12,985 nucleotides of DNA from Hyphomicrobiales bacterium (GTDB lineage: Bacteria > Pseudomonadota > Alphaproteobacteria > Micropepsales > Micropepsaceae): assembly GCA_017849395.1 (NCBI GenBank), contig JAFIHO010000144.1, forward strand, positions 1 to 12,985. Reading direction: 5' to 3'. The position numbers were made by a program, and so were the translations under genes. The notes under the pieces were generated by a model, which was given only the letters and a program-made list of their open reading frames with translations, had not been told where the DNA came from and ran no database searches. Numbering within the stretch: position 1 is the stretch's first letter; each line of letters opens with the position of its first letter. Positions 1 to 7,386 of the stretch are shown here, one piece after another.

Positions 1-894
1 GATCTGCGCGCCACCGAACTTCAGTTCGCGCGTCTGCTGAAGGATGCGGCCGGCGCGCTGGATGTGCGCCTGCGGCTATTCTCTCTTTCGGCCATCGCGC
101 GCGGCGAAGATGCGCGCGCCCGCATGGAAGGCTTCTATGCCGACGCCGCCACACTCCAGGGCGCGGGCATCGACGCGCTCATCATCACCGGCGTCGAGCC
201 GCCCATCGGCGGACCGCGCCGCGAACCGGCCTGGCAGTCGCTGGCCGCGCTGATTCAATGGTCCCAGTTCAACACGCTTTCCACCATCTATTCCGGCGCG
301 GTGGCCCAGGCCGCGGCCCTGCATCTGGACGGCATCGACAGCATCGCGCTGCCGCAGGAGATGTGCGGCGTGCTGGGCTGCGAGCGGGTGGAAGAAGATC
401 CGATCCTGCAAGGTATGACGGCGGTCAACGCCATGCCGCATCTGCGCCGCCACGGCCTGGAAGAATCCGAACTCGTCGCGCGGGGCTATAAAATCCTGTC
501 GCGTGTGCCTTATGGCGACCCCGATATTTTCCTGCGCCCCGGACCGGCCTTGTCGTTGTTCCTGCAAGGCCGGCCGGAATTCGACGCCGACACCTTCGCA
601 CGCCGTTTCCTGCGGGAGACAGCCTGCTTCCTGCGCGGTGAGGGCGAGCGCCCCAACCTGCCCGAAGGCTATTTCGACCGCGTCACCGAGGATGCGCTTT
701 ACGATCTGGCCGCGTCCGCCACCGATGCCAGCTTCCTGCCGCGCTATGAGGCGCTGGTGCGCGGTGCGATCCCCCTGCACAGTTGGCGCGCGGCCACGGT
801 GCGTCTGTTCGCCAACTGGCTGACCCTGGTGGCGGCGGAAAAAGTCCGCCGCGCGCTGCGCGAAGGCGTCGCCCGCCGCCGTTTCCGCGCCTGA
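1..894 (+). CDS. MetA-like homoserine O-acyltransferase family protein, 5' partial, probably catalytically inactive
   Basis: The reading frame is open from the first base and ends with TGA at 892-894, so 297 residues are visible and the true start lies upstream. The GTG at 64 is not the start, because the preceding codons (ATELQFARLLKDA) already match the conserved N-terminal ATExQxLRLL region. Family features seen are LIITGVEPP (near residue 60), AQAAALHLDGI, a PHxR-type segment (MPHLRRHGLEE), QGRPEFDADTF and a C-terminal GYFD. MetA proteins acylate homoserine in methionine synthesis using a Cys/His/Glu triad (C142, H235 and E237 in E. coli). Here the Cys position reads Gly (codon GGC, 295-297) in YSGAVAQAA, and the His of the QGHPE motif reads Arg (CGG, 571-573). 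The Glu is kept (577-579), and the Ser of PHSR is Leu. The frame is intact and codon use matches the neighbours, so this looks like a maintained non-catalytic family member rather than a decaying pseudogene. It converges on the next gene. Confidence 0.8.
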   Translation, partial: DLRATELQFARLLKDAAGALDVRLRLFSLSAIARGEDARARMEGFYADAATLQGAGIDALIITGVEPPIGGPRREPAWQSLAALIQWSQFNTLSTIYSGAVAQAAALHLDGIDSIALPQEMCGVLGCERVEEDPILQGMTAVNAMPHLRRHGLEESELVARGYKILSRVPYGDPDIFLRPGPALSLFLQGRPEFDADTFARRFLRETACFLRGEGERPNLPEGYFDRVTEDALYDLAASATDASFLPRYEALVRGAIPLHSWRAATVRLFANWLTLVAAEKVRRALREGVARRRFRA

Positions 895-919
895 GATTCA
901 ACCTCCCCTTGAGGAGGGT

Positions 920-940
920 CGAACGCGCATGGCGCGTTCG
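920..940. terminator. Hairpin between convergent genes, possible bidirectional terminator
   Basis: This is a perfect inverted repeat with 9-bp arms, CGAACGCGC and GCGCGTTCG, around a 3-base ATG loop. It fills most of the 46-bp gap between the MetA-like stop codon and the stop codon (TAG, 941-943 on the minus strand) of the convergent TPR/oxygenase gene. A weaker CCTCC/GGAGG stem (902-906 with 913-917) lies just before it. The position suits a terminator serving both strands, but neither side has a proper U-tract; on the plus strand only CTATTT follows. Termination is therefore an inference from geometry. Confidence 0.4.
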
Positions 941-2761
941 CTATTTCGGCACCGCGTCGAACGCGATCGTCATGCGCGCCGCATCGTTCCGGAACGGGAT
1001 CGTGCCGTGCCACATATGCGAGGGGAACAGCACCAAGCGCCCCGGCACTGGCTGCACCGCGCGACGGATGGGCTGCGCCAGCCCGACATCGAAACTGGGC
1101 TCGCCGAATTTGATCCAGCCGGGCCTGTCGGCTTCATCCTTCACCGCGTCCGGTACCGCCACGTAATAGCAGGAACTGATCCAGCCATCGGGATGCAGAT
1201 GGTTGACATGGAAGCCATCGGCGATGAGCCGCGACGACCATGAGCCGGAAAACCGGAAATCCCCGCTATTGCACGACAGGAAGGGATGGCTTTCATCCTC
1301 CGGCAATTCCTCGACAGAGCGCGCCACCGCCTCGGCCAACCGCGTCCGCAACCGGTCCACCAGTGCCTGCCCGGTGCCGAACAGATGGTCCGATGTCTGG
1401 GTGCCGCGCCGTAGCGACTGGGTGAGATATTCTCGCGTTGAAGGATGCAGCCGCTCCAGTTGTGCGGCCAGTTCGGCGTTGAAATCCGCCATGCTGGAAA
1501 AACCGTCCGGCGGCTCCAGGTCGAACACCCGCACGAAACGGTCATAACCGTTCAGCCAATCGTCGCGCTCGTCGCCCATCATGCGCCAGGCGATGCCCAT
1601 CATGGCCAGACAGGTCTTGTCGCCCGGTGCAGCCGCCAGCCCCTTCTCACATAGCGCCAGCGCGCGCTCGGGGTCGCCATTATGCATCTGGGCAACGGCG
1701 GCGGAGGCCATCAGGCTAGGATCGCTGCGCCGCGCCGCCAGACTCTCGAACAGCGCGGCGGCTTCGGCATGACGCCCCAGCAACACCAGCGCGCTCGCGC
1801 GGCCCGCGATCGCATGCACATCGCCGGGATCGCGCGCCTGCATTTCCTCATACACAGCGAGCGCCTCGGCGGCCCGCTGGCCATGCATCAGCATCGTCGC
1901 CTTGCCCAGCAGCAACGCCTGACTGCGCGGCGCGCGGTCATAGGATTTGAGATATTCGTCCTCGCGCTTCAGGCGATAGAGAAGATCGTTCAAATTCTGA
2001 TGCAGTGCCGGATTGCCGGCATCCTTCGCCAACAGGGCGCGATAGGCGTCCAGCGCCTCCTCGAAACGCTCCATCTTCTGCAACAATTCGGCGCGATGCG
2101 CCTCCAGCGCGGGCGAAGGCTCCAGCTTCTGCGCCGCCACGATCTCCTCCAGCGCCGGACCAATCCGTCCCATCCGGCCCAGCGCCGTTGCCAGGTTCCG
2201 ATGCAGCGCCGCCTTCAGCGGCGGGGGCGAGGCCTCGGCCAGAGCACGCCGCAGCACCGTCTCGGCTTCGGCCAGACGCTCCGAACCGCCCAGTACCGCA
2301 CCCAGGGTTCCCTTGGCCGCCGTGTCGCCGGGATTGAGGCGCAGCAACTTGCGGCAGGTGGCCTCAGCCTCCTCCCATTGCCGCGCCGCGTACTGGAGAG
2401 AGGCCATAAGATGCAGCGCCTCGGCCAGGTCGGGCTTCAGCTTCACAGCCGCGCGCAAAGCGGCAATGGCTTCGTCCGCGCGCCCCAGCCGCGCCAGCAG
2501 CTTGCCCTGGTTCAGCCGGACAAGCGGCTGGTTCGGCCGCGCCTTGAGCGAGCTCTCGATAAGTCCCAATGCCTCCGCTTCCCGGTCCTGTCCGATGCGG
2601 ATCAGGCCCAGGAAGTGCAGCACATCCGGATGCCCCGCCAGCCGGGGATTGGCCAGCAGCGGGGTCATCACCCGCTCCGCCAGTCCCACCTCGCCCCGGT
2701 CTATGAACTGGGCCGCCTGCTGGAGGATACGGGCGGGGTCAGGAGCAAAAGCATCGATCAT
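941..2761 (-). CDS. TPR-repeat protein with C-terminal 2OG-Fe(II) oxygenase-like domain
   Basis: This is a 606-residue protein if it starts at the ATG at 2761. The frame can be extended 14 codons to a TTG at 2803, but neither start has a strong Shine-Dalgarno. About residues 1-400 are tetratricopeptide repeats with typical alternating Ala/Leu/Gly spacing and closing LxPGD-type turns (for example LLRLNPGDTAAKGTLG and QARDPGDVHAIAGRAS). The last ~170 residues resemble the putative 2OG-Fe(II) oxygenase family (2OG-FeII_Oxy_5 type). They contain a His-rich HVNHLHPDGWISSCYY motif (H518, H521, H523) and a distal LFPSHMWHGTIPF motif (H585), followed by R596 in ARMTIAFD, which suits a 2-oxoglutarate carboxylate contact. 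No signal peptide is visible. Proteins of this build probably hydroxylate a protein or small substrate held by the TPR array; the substrate is unknown. It is transcribed away from the hopanoid operon and there is no direct evidence that it belongs to that pathway. Confidence 0.85.
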   Translation of the reverse strand: MIDAFAPDPARILQQAAQFIDRGEVGLAERVMTPLLANPRLAGHPDVLHFLGLIRIGQDREAEALGLIESSLKARPNQPLVRLNQGKLLARLGRADEAIAALRAAVKLKPDLAEALHLMASLQYAARQWEEAEATCRKLLRLNPGDTAAKGTLGAVLGGSERLAEAETVLRRALAEASPPPLKAALHRNLATALGRMGRIGPALEEIVAAQKLEPSPALEAHRAELLQKMERFEEALDAYRALLAKDAGNPALHQNLNDLLYRLKREDEYLKSYDRAPRSQALLLGKATMLMHGQRAAEALAVYEEMQARDPGDVHAIAGRASALVLLGRHAEAAALFESLAARRSDPSLMASAAVAQMHNGDPERALALCEKGLAAAPGDKTCLAMMGIAWRMMGDERDDWLNGYDRFVRVFDLEPPDGFSSMADFNAELAAQLERLHPSTREYLTQSLRRGTQTSDHLFGTGQALVDRLRTRLAEAVARSVEELPEDESHPFLSCNSGDFRFSGSWSSRLIADGFHVNHLHPDGWISSCYYVAVPDAVKDEADRPGWIKFGEPSFDVGLAQPIRRAVQPVPGRLVLFPSHMWHGTIPFRNDAARMTIAFDAVPK

Positions 2762-2933
2762 TGTGCGGGTCTCAATGGCCAAATAATAATGACTTTGCGT
2801 CAACTTTTATGTCCGCAGGGACACAGCCAACGCCCACATTGCGCAATTGTCGTAATTTGTCAGGCCTGCGCTCTTATAGGCTCGAAAATCATCGGCTAGT
2901 AAGTACATGCGGGGAGGGGCCCGCCGAAGGAAC
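2762..2933. promoter_or_regulatory. Divergent intergenic region upstream of the hopanoid operon
   Basis: This is the only divergent spacer in the window and is clearly more AT-rich than the flanking genes, so promoters for both the TPR/oxygenase gene and hpnI should lie here. On the plus strand a -10-like TTATAG is at 2874-2879, with TTGTCG (2847-2852) and TTGTCA (2857-2862) upstream, but the spacings (21 and 11 bp) are not standard. A short palindrome TGAC-N5-GTCA lies at 2790-2802, close to the oxygenase start, and could be an operator half-site pair. No convincing full consensus promoter can be read, so the boundaries and elements are tentative. Confidence 0.4.
2926..2931 (+). promoter_or_regulatory. 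Ribosome binding site that decides the hpnI start
   Basis: GAAGGA lies just before the ATG at 2934, after a purine-rich GGGGAGGGG stretch at 2911-2919. The alternative in-frame ATG at 2907 has no purine-rich leader, and would add nine residues (MRGGARRRN) not expected ahead of the first membrane helix. The short spacing makes the site less than ideal, but 2934 is the better start. Confidence 0.5.
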
Positions 2934-4085
2934 ATGGAGCAACTTCTGAATTTGGTCGGCTGGATTTGCGCGGGCATCGCCTTTGCCGGCGCGGCCTATG
3001 CCGTCATCGCCGCGTTGCTCGCCGGACGTTTCATGCGCCAGGGCGCGGGCGAACCGCGCCAGTTCCCCGCCGTCACCGTGTTGAAGCCCCTGCATGGCGC
3101 CGAGCCGGGCCTGTCGCAGAATTTGGAGACGGTCTTCGCCCAGGATTATCCGGGCGAGCTTCAGATCGTGTTCGGCGTGCATGACAAGGACGATCCGGCT
3201 ATCGCGGTGGTGAAGGCGCTGCAGGCCCGCTATCCCGGGCGCGATATGGCGATCATGGCCGATGGCGCGCGCCATGGCTCCAACGGCAAGGTCTCCAATC
3301 TCATCAACATGCTGCCCGCCGCGCGCCATGACACGCTGGTCCTGGCGGACAGCGATATCGCGGTTTCGCCGCAATGGCTGCGTAAGGTGACGGGCGCGCT
3401 GGAGCGTCCCGGCGTCGGCGTGGTGACATGCCTTTACACGGGCGAGCCGCGCCACGGCCAACACAGGCTATGGGCGGCCCTGTCCGCGATGGGCACCTCC
3501 TACGATTTCCTGCCCAATGTGGTTCTGGGCGCGTCGCTTGGCCTGGCGGCACCCTGTTTCGGGTCCACCATCGCGCTGCGCCGCGCGACCCTGGAAGACG
3601 TGGGCGGCTTCCATGCTTTTGCCGACCTGCTGGCCGATGATTACGAGATCGGACGGGCGGTGCGGAATCGGGGCTACAAGCTGGCGATTCCCGCCCTGGG
3701 CGTGGCCCATACCGCCGCCGAGGCCTCGGCCGGGGAACTGTTCCGCCACGAACTGCGCTGGACGCGCACCATCAGGCTGGTCAATCCGGCGGGACATATG
3801 GGCAGTTTTGTGACCTTCGGCTTTGCCTTCGCGCTGATTTCCGCGCTGTTGCTGGATTTTGCGCCCGTCAGCCTCTCGGCGCTGGGCCTGACCCTTGCGG
3901 CGCGCCTGTTCCTGAAGTACCGCATCGATGGTATTTTCGGCACCTATGCGGGTCCGTACTGGCTTCTGCCCGTGCGCGACCTTTTGAGTTTCACGGTTTT
4001 CGTGACATCCCTCTTCGGAGAGACGGTCCATTGGCGGGGCACCCGCTTCGCCGTCGCGCCGAGCGGGGCCATGTCCCCGTCTTGA
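2934..4085 (+). CDS. hpnI: HpnI, hopanoid glycosyltransferase (GlcNAc transfer to bacteriohopanetetrol)
   Basis: This 383-residue protein resembles ceramide glucosyltransferase-like GT family 21 enzymes and the hopanoid-associated HpnI group. An N-terminal membrane helix (about residues 3-30) leads into the GT-A catalytic domain with the expected D/D/D/RW signatures: HDKDDPA, DSD (D139, D141), ADDYE (D235, D236) and HELRW (272-276). Two to three hydrophobic segments follow (from FVTFGFAFALISALLL onward), typical for this family. In Burkholderia, HpnI transfers N-acetylglucosamine from UDP-GlcNAc to bacteriohopanetetrol, the first step to the cyclitol ether head group. The genes for the next two enzymes, hpnJ and hpnK, follow at once, with a 16-bp gap to hpnJ, which strongly supports the call. 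It is the first gene of the operon. The reaction is assigned by family and context. Confidence 0.93.
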   Translation: MEQLLNLVGWICAGIAFAGAAYAVIAALLAGRFMRQGAGEPRQFPAVTVLKPLHGAEPGLSQNLETVFAQDYPGELQIVFGVHDKDDPAIAVVKALQARYPGRDMAIMADGARHGSNGKVSNLINMLPAARHDTLVLADSDIAVSPQWLRKVTGALERPGVGVVTCLYTGEPRHGQHRLWAALSAMGTSYDFLPNVVLGASLGLAAPCFGSTIALRRATLEDVGGFHAFADLLADDYEIGRAVRNRGYKLAIPALGVAHTAAEASAGELFRHELRWTRTIRLVNPAGHMGSFVTFGFAFALISALLLDFAPVSLSALGLTLAARLFLKYRIDGIFGTYAGPYWLLPVRDLLSFTVFVTSLFGETVHWRGTRFAVAPSGAMSPS

Positions 4086-4101
4086 AGTCAGGAAGTCTGC
4101 C

Positions 4102-5532
4102 ATGTCGATGAGAACGCTTTTCCTCCAGGCCCCGTCCTTCGACGGTTTCGACGGCGGCGCGGGTTCGCGCTACCAGGCCAAGCGCGAGATCAAGAGCTTC
4201 TGGTACCCGACCTGGCTGGCCCAGCCCGCCGCGCTGGTCGAGAATTCCAAGCTGATCGACGCCCCGCCGCACAAGACCTCGCTGGCGGATGTCGTGGCCC
4301 AGGCGAAGGATTTCGATCTGGTGGTGGCCCACACCTCGGTGCCGTCCTTCAAGTCGGACGTGAAGGTGATCGAGGCGCTGAAGGCGGCCAATCCCAATCT
4401 AAAGGCGGGCCTGATCGGCGCAAAGGTGGCGGTCAATGCCGAAGGGTCCTTGCGTGAAGGCGCGGCTATCGACTTCGTCGCGCGCAATGAATTCGACTTC
4501 ACCATCAAGGATGTCGCCGACGATATTCCGCTCAGCGAGATCAAGGGCATCTCCTGGCGCAACAAGCAGGGCGTCATCACCCACAATGACGACCGCCCCA
4601 CGATCGAGAACATGGACTCGCTGCCTTGGGTCACGCCGGTCTACAAGCGCGATCTGGTGATGGAGAATTACTTCATCGGCTATCTGAAGCATCCCTATAT
4701 CTCGATCTATACCGGCCGTGGCTGCAAATCCCGCTGCACCTTCTGCCTGTGGCCCCAGACCGTGGGCGGCCATAATTACCGCACCCGCTCGGTCCAGCAT
4801 GTGGTGGACGAGATCAAATGGGCGATGAAGGCCTTCCCGCAGACCAAGGAATTCTTCTTCGACGACGACACGTTCACCGACAATCTGCCGCGCGCCGAAG
4901 CCATCGCCAAGGAACTGGGCAAGCTGGGCGTCACCTGGTCCTGCAATGCCAAGGCGAATGTGCCCTATGAGTCGCTGAAGAAGCTGAAGGACGGCGGCCT
5001 GCGCCTGCTCCTGGTCGGCTATGAATCCGGCAACCAGCAGATCCTGCACAACATCAAGAAGGGCATGCGGGTCGAAGTCGCGGAGAAATTCACCCGCGAC
5101 TGCCATGAGCTGGGCATCCAGATTCACGGTACCTTCATCCTGGGCCTGCCGGGCGAAACGCTGGAGACGATGCGCGAGACGCGCGAATTCGCCAAGCGCA
5201 TCAACCCGCACACGGTGCAGATCTCGCTGGCGGCACCCTATCCGGGCACCTTCCTGTACAATCAGGCGCTGCAGAATGGCTGGCTGGACGCGGCCAATGC
5301 CGAACTGATCGACGACAACGGCATCCAGATCGCGCCGCTGCACTATCCGCATCTGAGCCACAAGGAAATCTTCAACTCGCTGGAGACCTTCTACCGGGAA
5401 TTCTATTTCCGGCCCCGCAAGATCGGCGCCATCGTGAAGGAGATGGTGACCCAGGAAGGCATGATGAAGCGCCGCCTGCGCGAGGGCGTGGAGTTCTTCC
5501 AGTTCCTGCGCGACCGCCAGACCGCCGCCTGA
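4102..5532 (+). CDS. hpnJ: HpnJ, B12-binding-type radical SAM enzyme of hopanoid cyclitol ether synthesis
   Basis: This is a 476-residue protein with AGGAAG at 4090-4095, six bases before the ATG. The N-terminal ~170 residues form a cobalamin-binding-like domain (MRTLFLQAPSFDGFDGG, then PNLKAGLIGAKVAV). A radical SAM core follows, with the [4Fe-4S] motif CKSRCTFC (C208, C212, C215). FFFDDDTFTDN, LLVGYESGNQQIL and IHGTFILGLPGET are the usual later strands of the TIM barrel. Established work on HpnJ places it after HpnI and HpnK, where it contracts the glucosamine ring on bacteriohopanetetrol to the five-membered cyclitol. It is expected to be cytosolic and oxygen-sensitive in vitro. The stop codon is one base before the TTG of hpnK, so the two are probably translationally coupled. 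Confidence 0.94.
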   Translation: MSMRTLFLQAPSFDGFDGGAGSRYQAKREIKSFWYPTWLAQPAALVENSKLIDAPPHKTSLADVVAQAKDFDLVVAHTSVPSFKSDVKVIEALKAANPNLKAGLIGAKVAVNAEGSLREGAAIDFVARNEFDFTIKDVADDIPLSEIKGISWRNKQGVITHNDDRPTIENMDSLPWVTPVYKRDLVMENYFIGYLKHPYISIYTGRGCKSRCTFCLWPQTVGGHNYRTRSVQHVVDEIKWAMKAFPQTKEFFFDDDTFTDNLPRAEAIAKELGKLGVTWSCNAKANVPYESLKKLKDGGLRLLLVGYESGNQQILHNIKKGMRVEVAEKFTRDCHELGIQIHGTFILGLPGETLETMRETREFAKRINPHTVQISLAAPYPGTFLYNQALQNGWLDAANAELIDDNGIQIAPLHYPHLSHKEIFNSLETFYREFYFRPRKIGAIVKEMVTQEGMMKRRLREGVEFFQFLRDRQTAA

Positions 5533-5533
5533 T

Positions 5534-6379
5534 TTGTTGAAGCAGCTTGTCGTTACCGCCGATGACTTTGGCGCGTCGCGCGAAGTCAATGACGCGGTCG
5601 AAGAAACGCACCGCGGCGGCATCCTCACTGCCGCCAGCCTGATGGTTGCCGCGCCTTTCGCCGCCGACGCGGTGGCGCGCACCCGGACGATGCCCGGCCT
5701 GCGCGTGGGACTGCATCTGGTGCTGGTGGACGGCAAACCCATCCTGCCTGCATCCTCGGTGCCCGATCTGGTCGATGCGTCCGGCAATTTCCGCAACGAC
5801 ATGGCGCGCGCGGGAGCCTCCATGTTCTTCCGCCCCAGGGTCGCCGCGCAGCTGGAGCATGAGATCGCCGCCCAGTTCGAGGCTTTCCGCGCCACTGGCC
5901 TGCGCTTGGATCACGTCAACGCCCACAAGCATTTCCATCTGCATCCCACCATCGCGTCGCTGATGCTGAAGATCGGGCGTCAGTTCGGGGTGCGGGCGGC
6001 GCGCGTGCCGCTGGAGCCGCGCCAGGTGCTGCGCAAGGTCGAAAGTCTCCCGGCCTCCGGCGTCAGCCTCGTCACCGCGCCCTTCGCGCGGCTGTTGCGC
6101 CGCCGCTTCGCGCGGGCGGGCATCGCATCGCCGGCGCATGTGTTCGGCCTGGCCTGGTCCGGCGCGATGACCGCGCCGCGCCTGCGCGGGCTGATCGAGA
6201 ATCTCCCCGACGGCCTGTCGGAAATCTATTTGCACCCTGCAACCGGCGATTATCCCGGCAGCGCACCCGGCTATGCCTATGCGCAGGAGCGCGCGGCCCT
6301 GCTGGATGCGGGTGTCATCGCGGCGGCACGCTCGCCCCATATCCGCCTTGGCGGCTTTTGCGACTTTCCGGTACAATGA
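5534..6379 (+). CDS. hpnK: HpnK, YdjC/ChbG-family deacetylase of hopanoid head group
   Basis: This is a 281-residue protein of the YdjC/ChbG carbohydrate deacetylase family. The N-terminus has the diagnostic TADDFG (D10, D11). The metal-site histidines are visible in VGLHLVL (H61) and in the His-rich HVNAHKHFHLHP segment (H127-H137). A conserved EIYLHPATGDYPGS motif lies near the C-terminus. HpnK removes the acetyl group from GlcNAc-bacteriohopanetetrol, giving the glucosaminyl form that HpnJ then processes. The start is unusual: there is no ATG near the family's N-terminus, only TTG at 5534 and TTG at 5537. The second gives MKQLVVTADDFG, which looks most like relatives. No Shine-Dalgarno precedes either, so translation probably depends on ribosomes finishing hpnJ one to four bases upstream. 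Confidence 0.92.
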   Translation: MLKQLVVTADDFGASREVNDAVEETHRGGILTAASLMVAAPFAADAVARTRTMPGLRVGLHLVLVDGKPILPASSVPDLVDASGNFRNDMARAGASMFFRPRVAAQLEHEIAAQFEAFRATGLRLDHVNAHKHFHLHPTIASLMLKIGRQFGVRAARVPLEPRQVLRKVESLPASGVSLVTAPFARLLRRRFARAGIASPAHVFGLAWSGAMTAPRLRGLIENLPDGLSEIYLHPATGDYPGSAPGYAYAQERAALLDAGVIAAARSPHIRLGGFCDFPVQ

Positions 6380-6461
6380 CCCTATTGAGTGAAATCAATG
6401 CCTTAGGGGGAGGGGGCTTGCCACTCTTGAAGGTTCAAATGGGAGCGGCATAAGGAGCGCC
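6380..6461 (+). promoter_or_regulatory. 82-bp spacer after hpnK with hairpin, G-rich tract and inverted repeat
   Basis: This is the largest gap inside the operon. Directly after the hpnK stop codon a stem can form from CCCT-ATTGA (6380-6388) with TCAAT (6395-6399) and, after a 5-base bulge, AGGG (6405-6408). A tract of two G5 runs split by one A (6406-6416) follows. Next comes a short perfect inverted repeat TTGAA-GG-TTCAA (6427-6438), and then a strong Shine-Dalgarno TAAGGAG (6451-6457) for the first ferritin-like gene. The region could hold a secondary promoter, an RNA-processing site or an operator, but I see no good -35/-10 pair. The function is inferred from the spacing alone. Confidence 0.35.
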
Positions 6462-7385
6462 ATGAGCAGTCACGCTTTCGCCATACCACCCGAACTGACC
6501 CGTGATACCGGCACCTGGCCGGGCGATGGCCCCATCCGGTTCGGCAGCGACGAGCACAAGCGGCTGTTCTGCAAGACCTTGCTGGACACCCACAATCCCT
6601 ACCGCCCCGCCGTGCTGGACTGGCCGCGCCTGGGCGAGGAGGCGGAAAAGCGCATCACCTCGCTGCCCATCTGGGACATCGCGGTGCAGACCGAGAACAA
6701 GGCCGGCATGAATGTCGCTACCTTCGCGGAAAGCATTGCCGACCCGCTGCTGAAAAAGGCGGTGGAGCTGGATGGCTATGAGGAAAAACGCCACCGCCAT
6801 GTGCTGGCCAACCTGGTCGAGGCGTATGGCATCAAGCTCGCGCCCGAGCCGCCCTTTCCGCGCCCGAAAGACCCGGAATGGGCTTTCCTGGTCACCGGCT
6901 ACAGCGAGTGCATCGACAGCTTCTTCGCCTTCGGCCTGTTCAAGGCGGCGAAGGACACGGGTTATTTCCCGCCCGAACTGATCGACACGTTCGAGCCGGT
7001 CATCCATGAGGAAGGCCGCCACATCCTGTTCTTCGTCAACTGGATCGCCTGGCATCGCCGCAACATGCCCTGGTGGCGCAGGCCGTATTTCGAGTTGAAG
7101 GTGCTCGCGGTGTGGCTGTTCCTGATTTATGAGCGCATCGGCATCGCCAGCGATGTGTCGAACGGCCAGCAGGACAACAACTTCACCGTGAACGGCGCGC
7201 AGCAGCTTGGCGCCGACATCGATGTGGGCGAACTGGTCGCCATCTGCCTTGCCGAGAATGACCGGCGTCTGGGCATCTATGACCCGCGCCTGAAACGCCC
7301 GCGCTTCGTGCCCTTCATGGCGCGCCAAGGACTTAAACTGATGACCGCGCTGCGTTTCATCGGCCCGAAAAAGAAAGCCGCCTGA
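6462..7385 (+). CDS. Ferritin-like di-iron protein A in hopanoid operon, function unknown
   Basis: This 307-residue protein is not a standard lettered hpn product that I recognise. It carries a full ferritin-like di-iron ligand pattern: E78 (QTEN), E108-x-x-H111 (YEEKRH), E149 (YSECIDSFF) and E184-x-x-H187 (HEEGRHILFF). The ligand spacing (30/41/35) suits four helices of a bundle. The C-terminal third is hydrophobic and aromatic (PWWRRPYFELKVLAVWLFLIYERIG), which may give membrane contact or a lipid pocket. The next gene is a clear paralogue with the same ligand spacing; this copy has an N-terminal extension of about 24 residues. The start is fixed by TAAGGAG four bases before the ATG. Its place between hpnK and hpnL suggests an oxidative step (hydroxylation, desaturation or similar) on a hopanoid intermediate. 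A role as a subunit paired with protein B is also possible. Substrate and reaction are unknown; the di-iron fold itself is well supported by the motifs. Confidence 0.8.
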   Translation: MSSHAFAIPPELTRDTGTWPGDGPIRFGSDEHKRLFCKTLLDTHNPYRPAVLDWPRLGEEAEKRITSLPIWDIAVQTENKAGMNVATFAESIADPLLKKAVELDGYEEKRHRHVLANLVEAYGIKLAPEPPFPRPKDPEWAFLVTGYSECIDSFFAFGLFKAAKDTGYFPPELIDTFEPVIHEEGRHILFFVNWIAWHRRNMPWWRRPYFELKVLAVWLFLIYERIGIASDVSNGQQDNNFTVNGAQQLGADIDVGELVAICLAENDRRLGIYDPRLKRPRFVPFMARQGLKLMTALRFIGPKKKAA

Positions 7386-7386
7386 C

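Noticed and set aside
76..780. 234-residue minus-strand frame opposite the MetA-like gene
   Set aside because: It is a shadow frame; the plus-strand frame carries the MetA family motifs and is open from base 1.
1682..2899. 405-residue open frame on the plus strand opposite the TPR/oxygenase gene
   Set aside because: It is rich in Arg, Gln and His with no recognisable domain, while the opposite strand shows clear TPR repeats and an oxygenase motif.
4399..5895. 498-residue open frame on the minus strand across hpnJ and hpnK
   Set aside because: It is antisense to two clearly recognised genes, has low-complexity composition typical of GC-rich shadow frames, and shows no family motif.
6406..6416. 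Possible G-quadruplex in the G-rich tract after hpnK
   Set aside because: Only two G-runs are adjacent; four suitably spaced runs are not present nearby.
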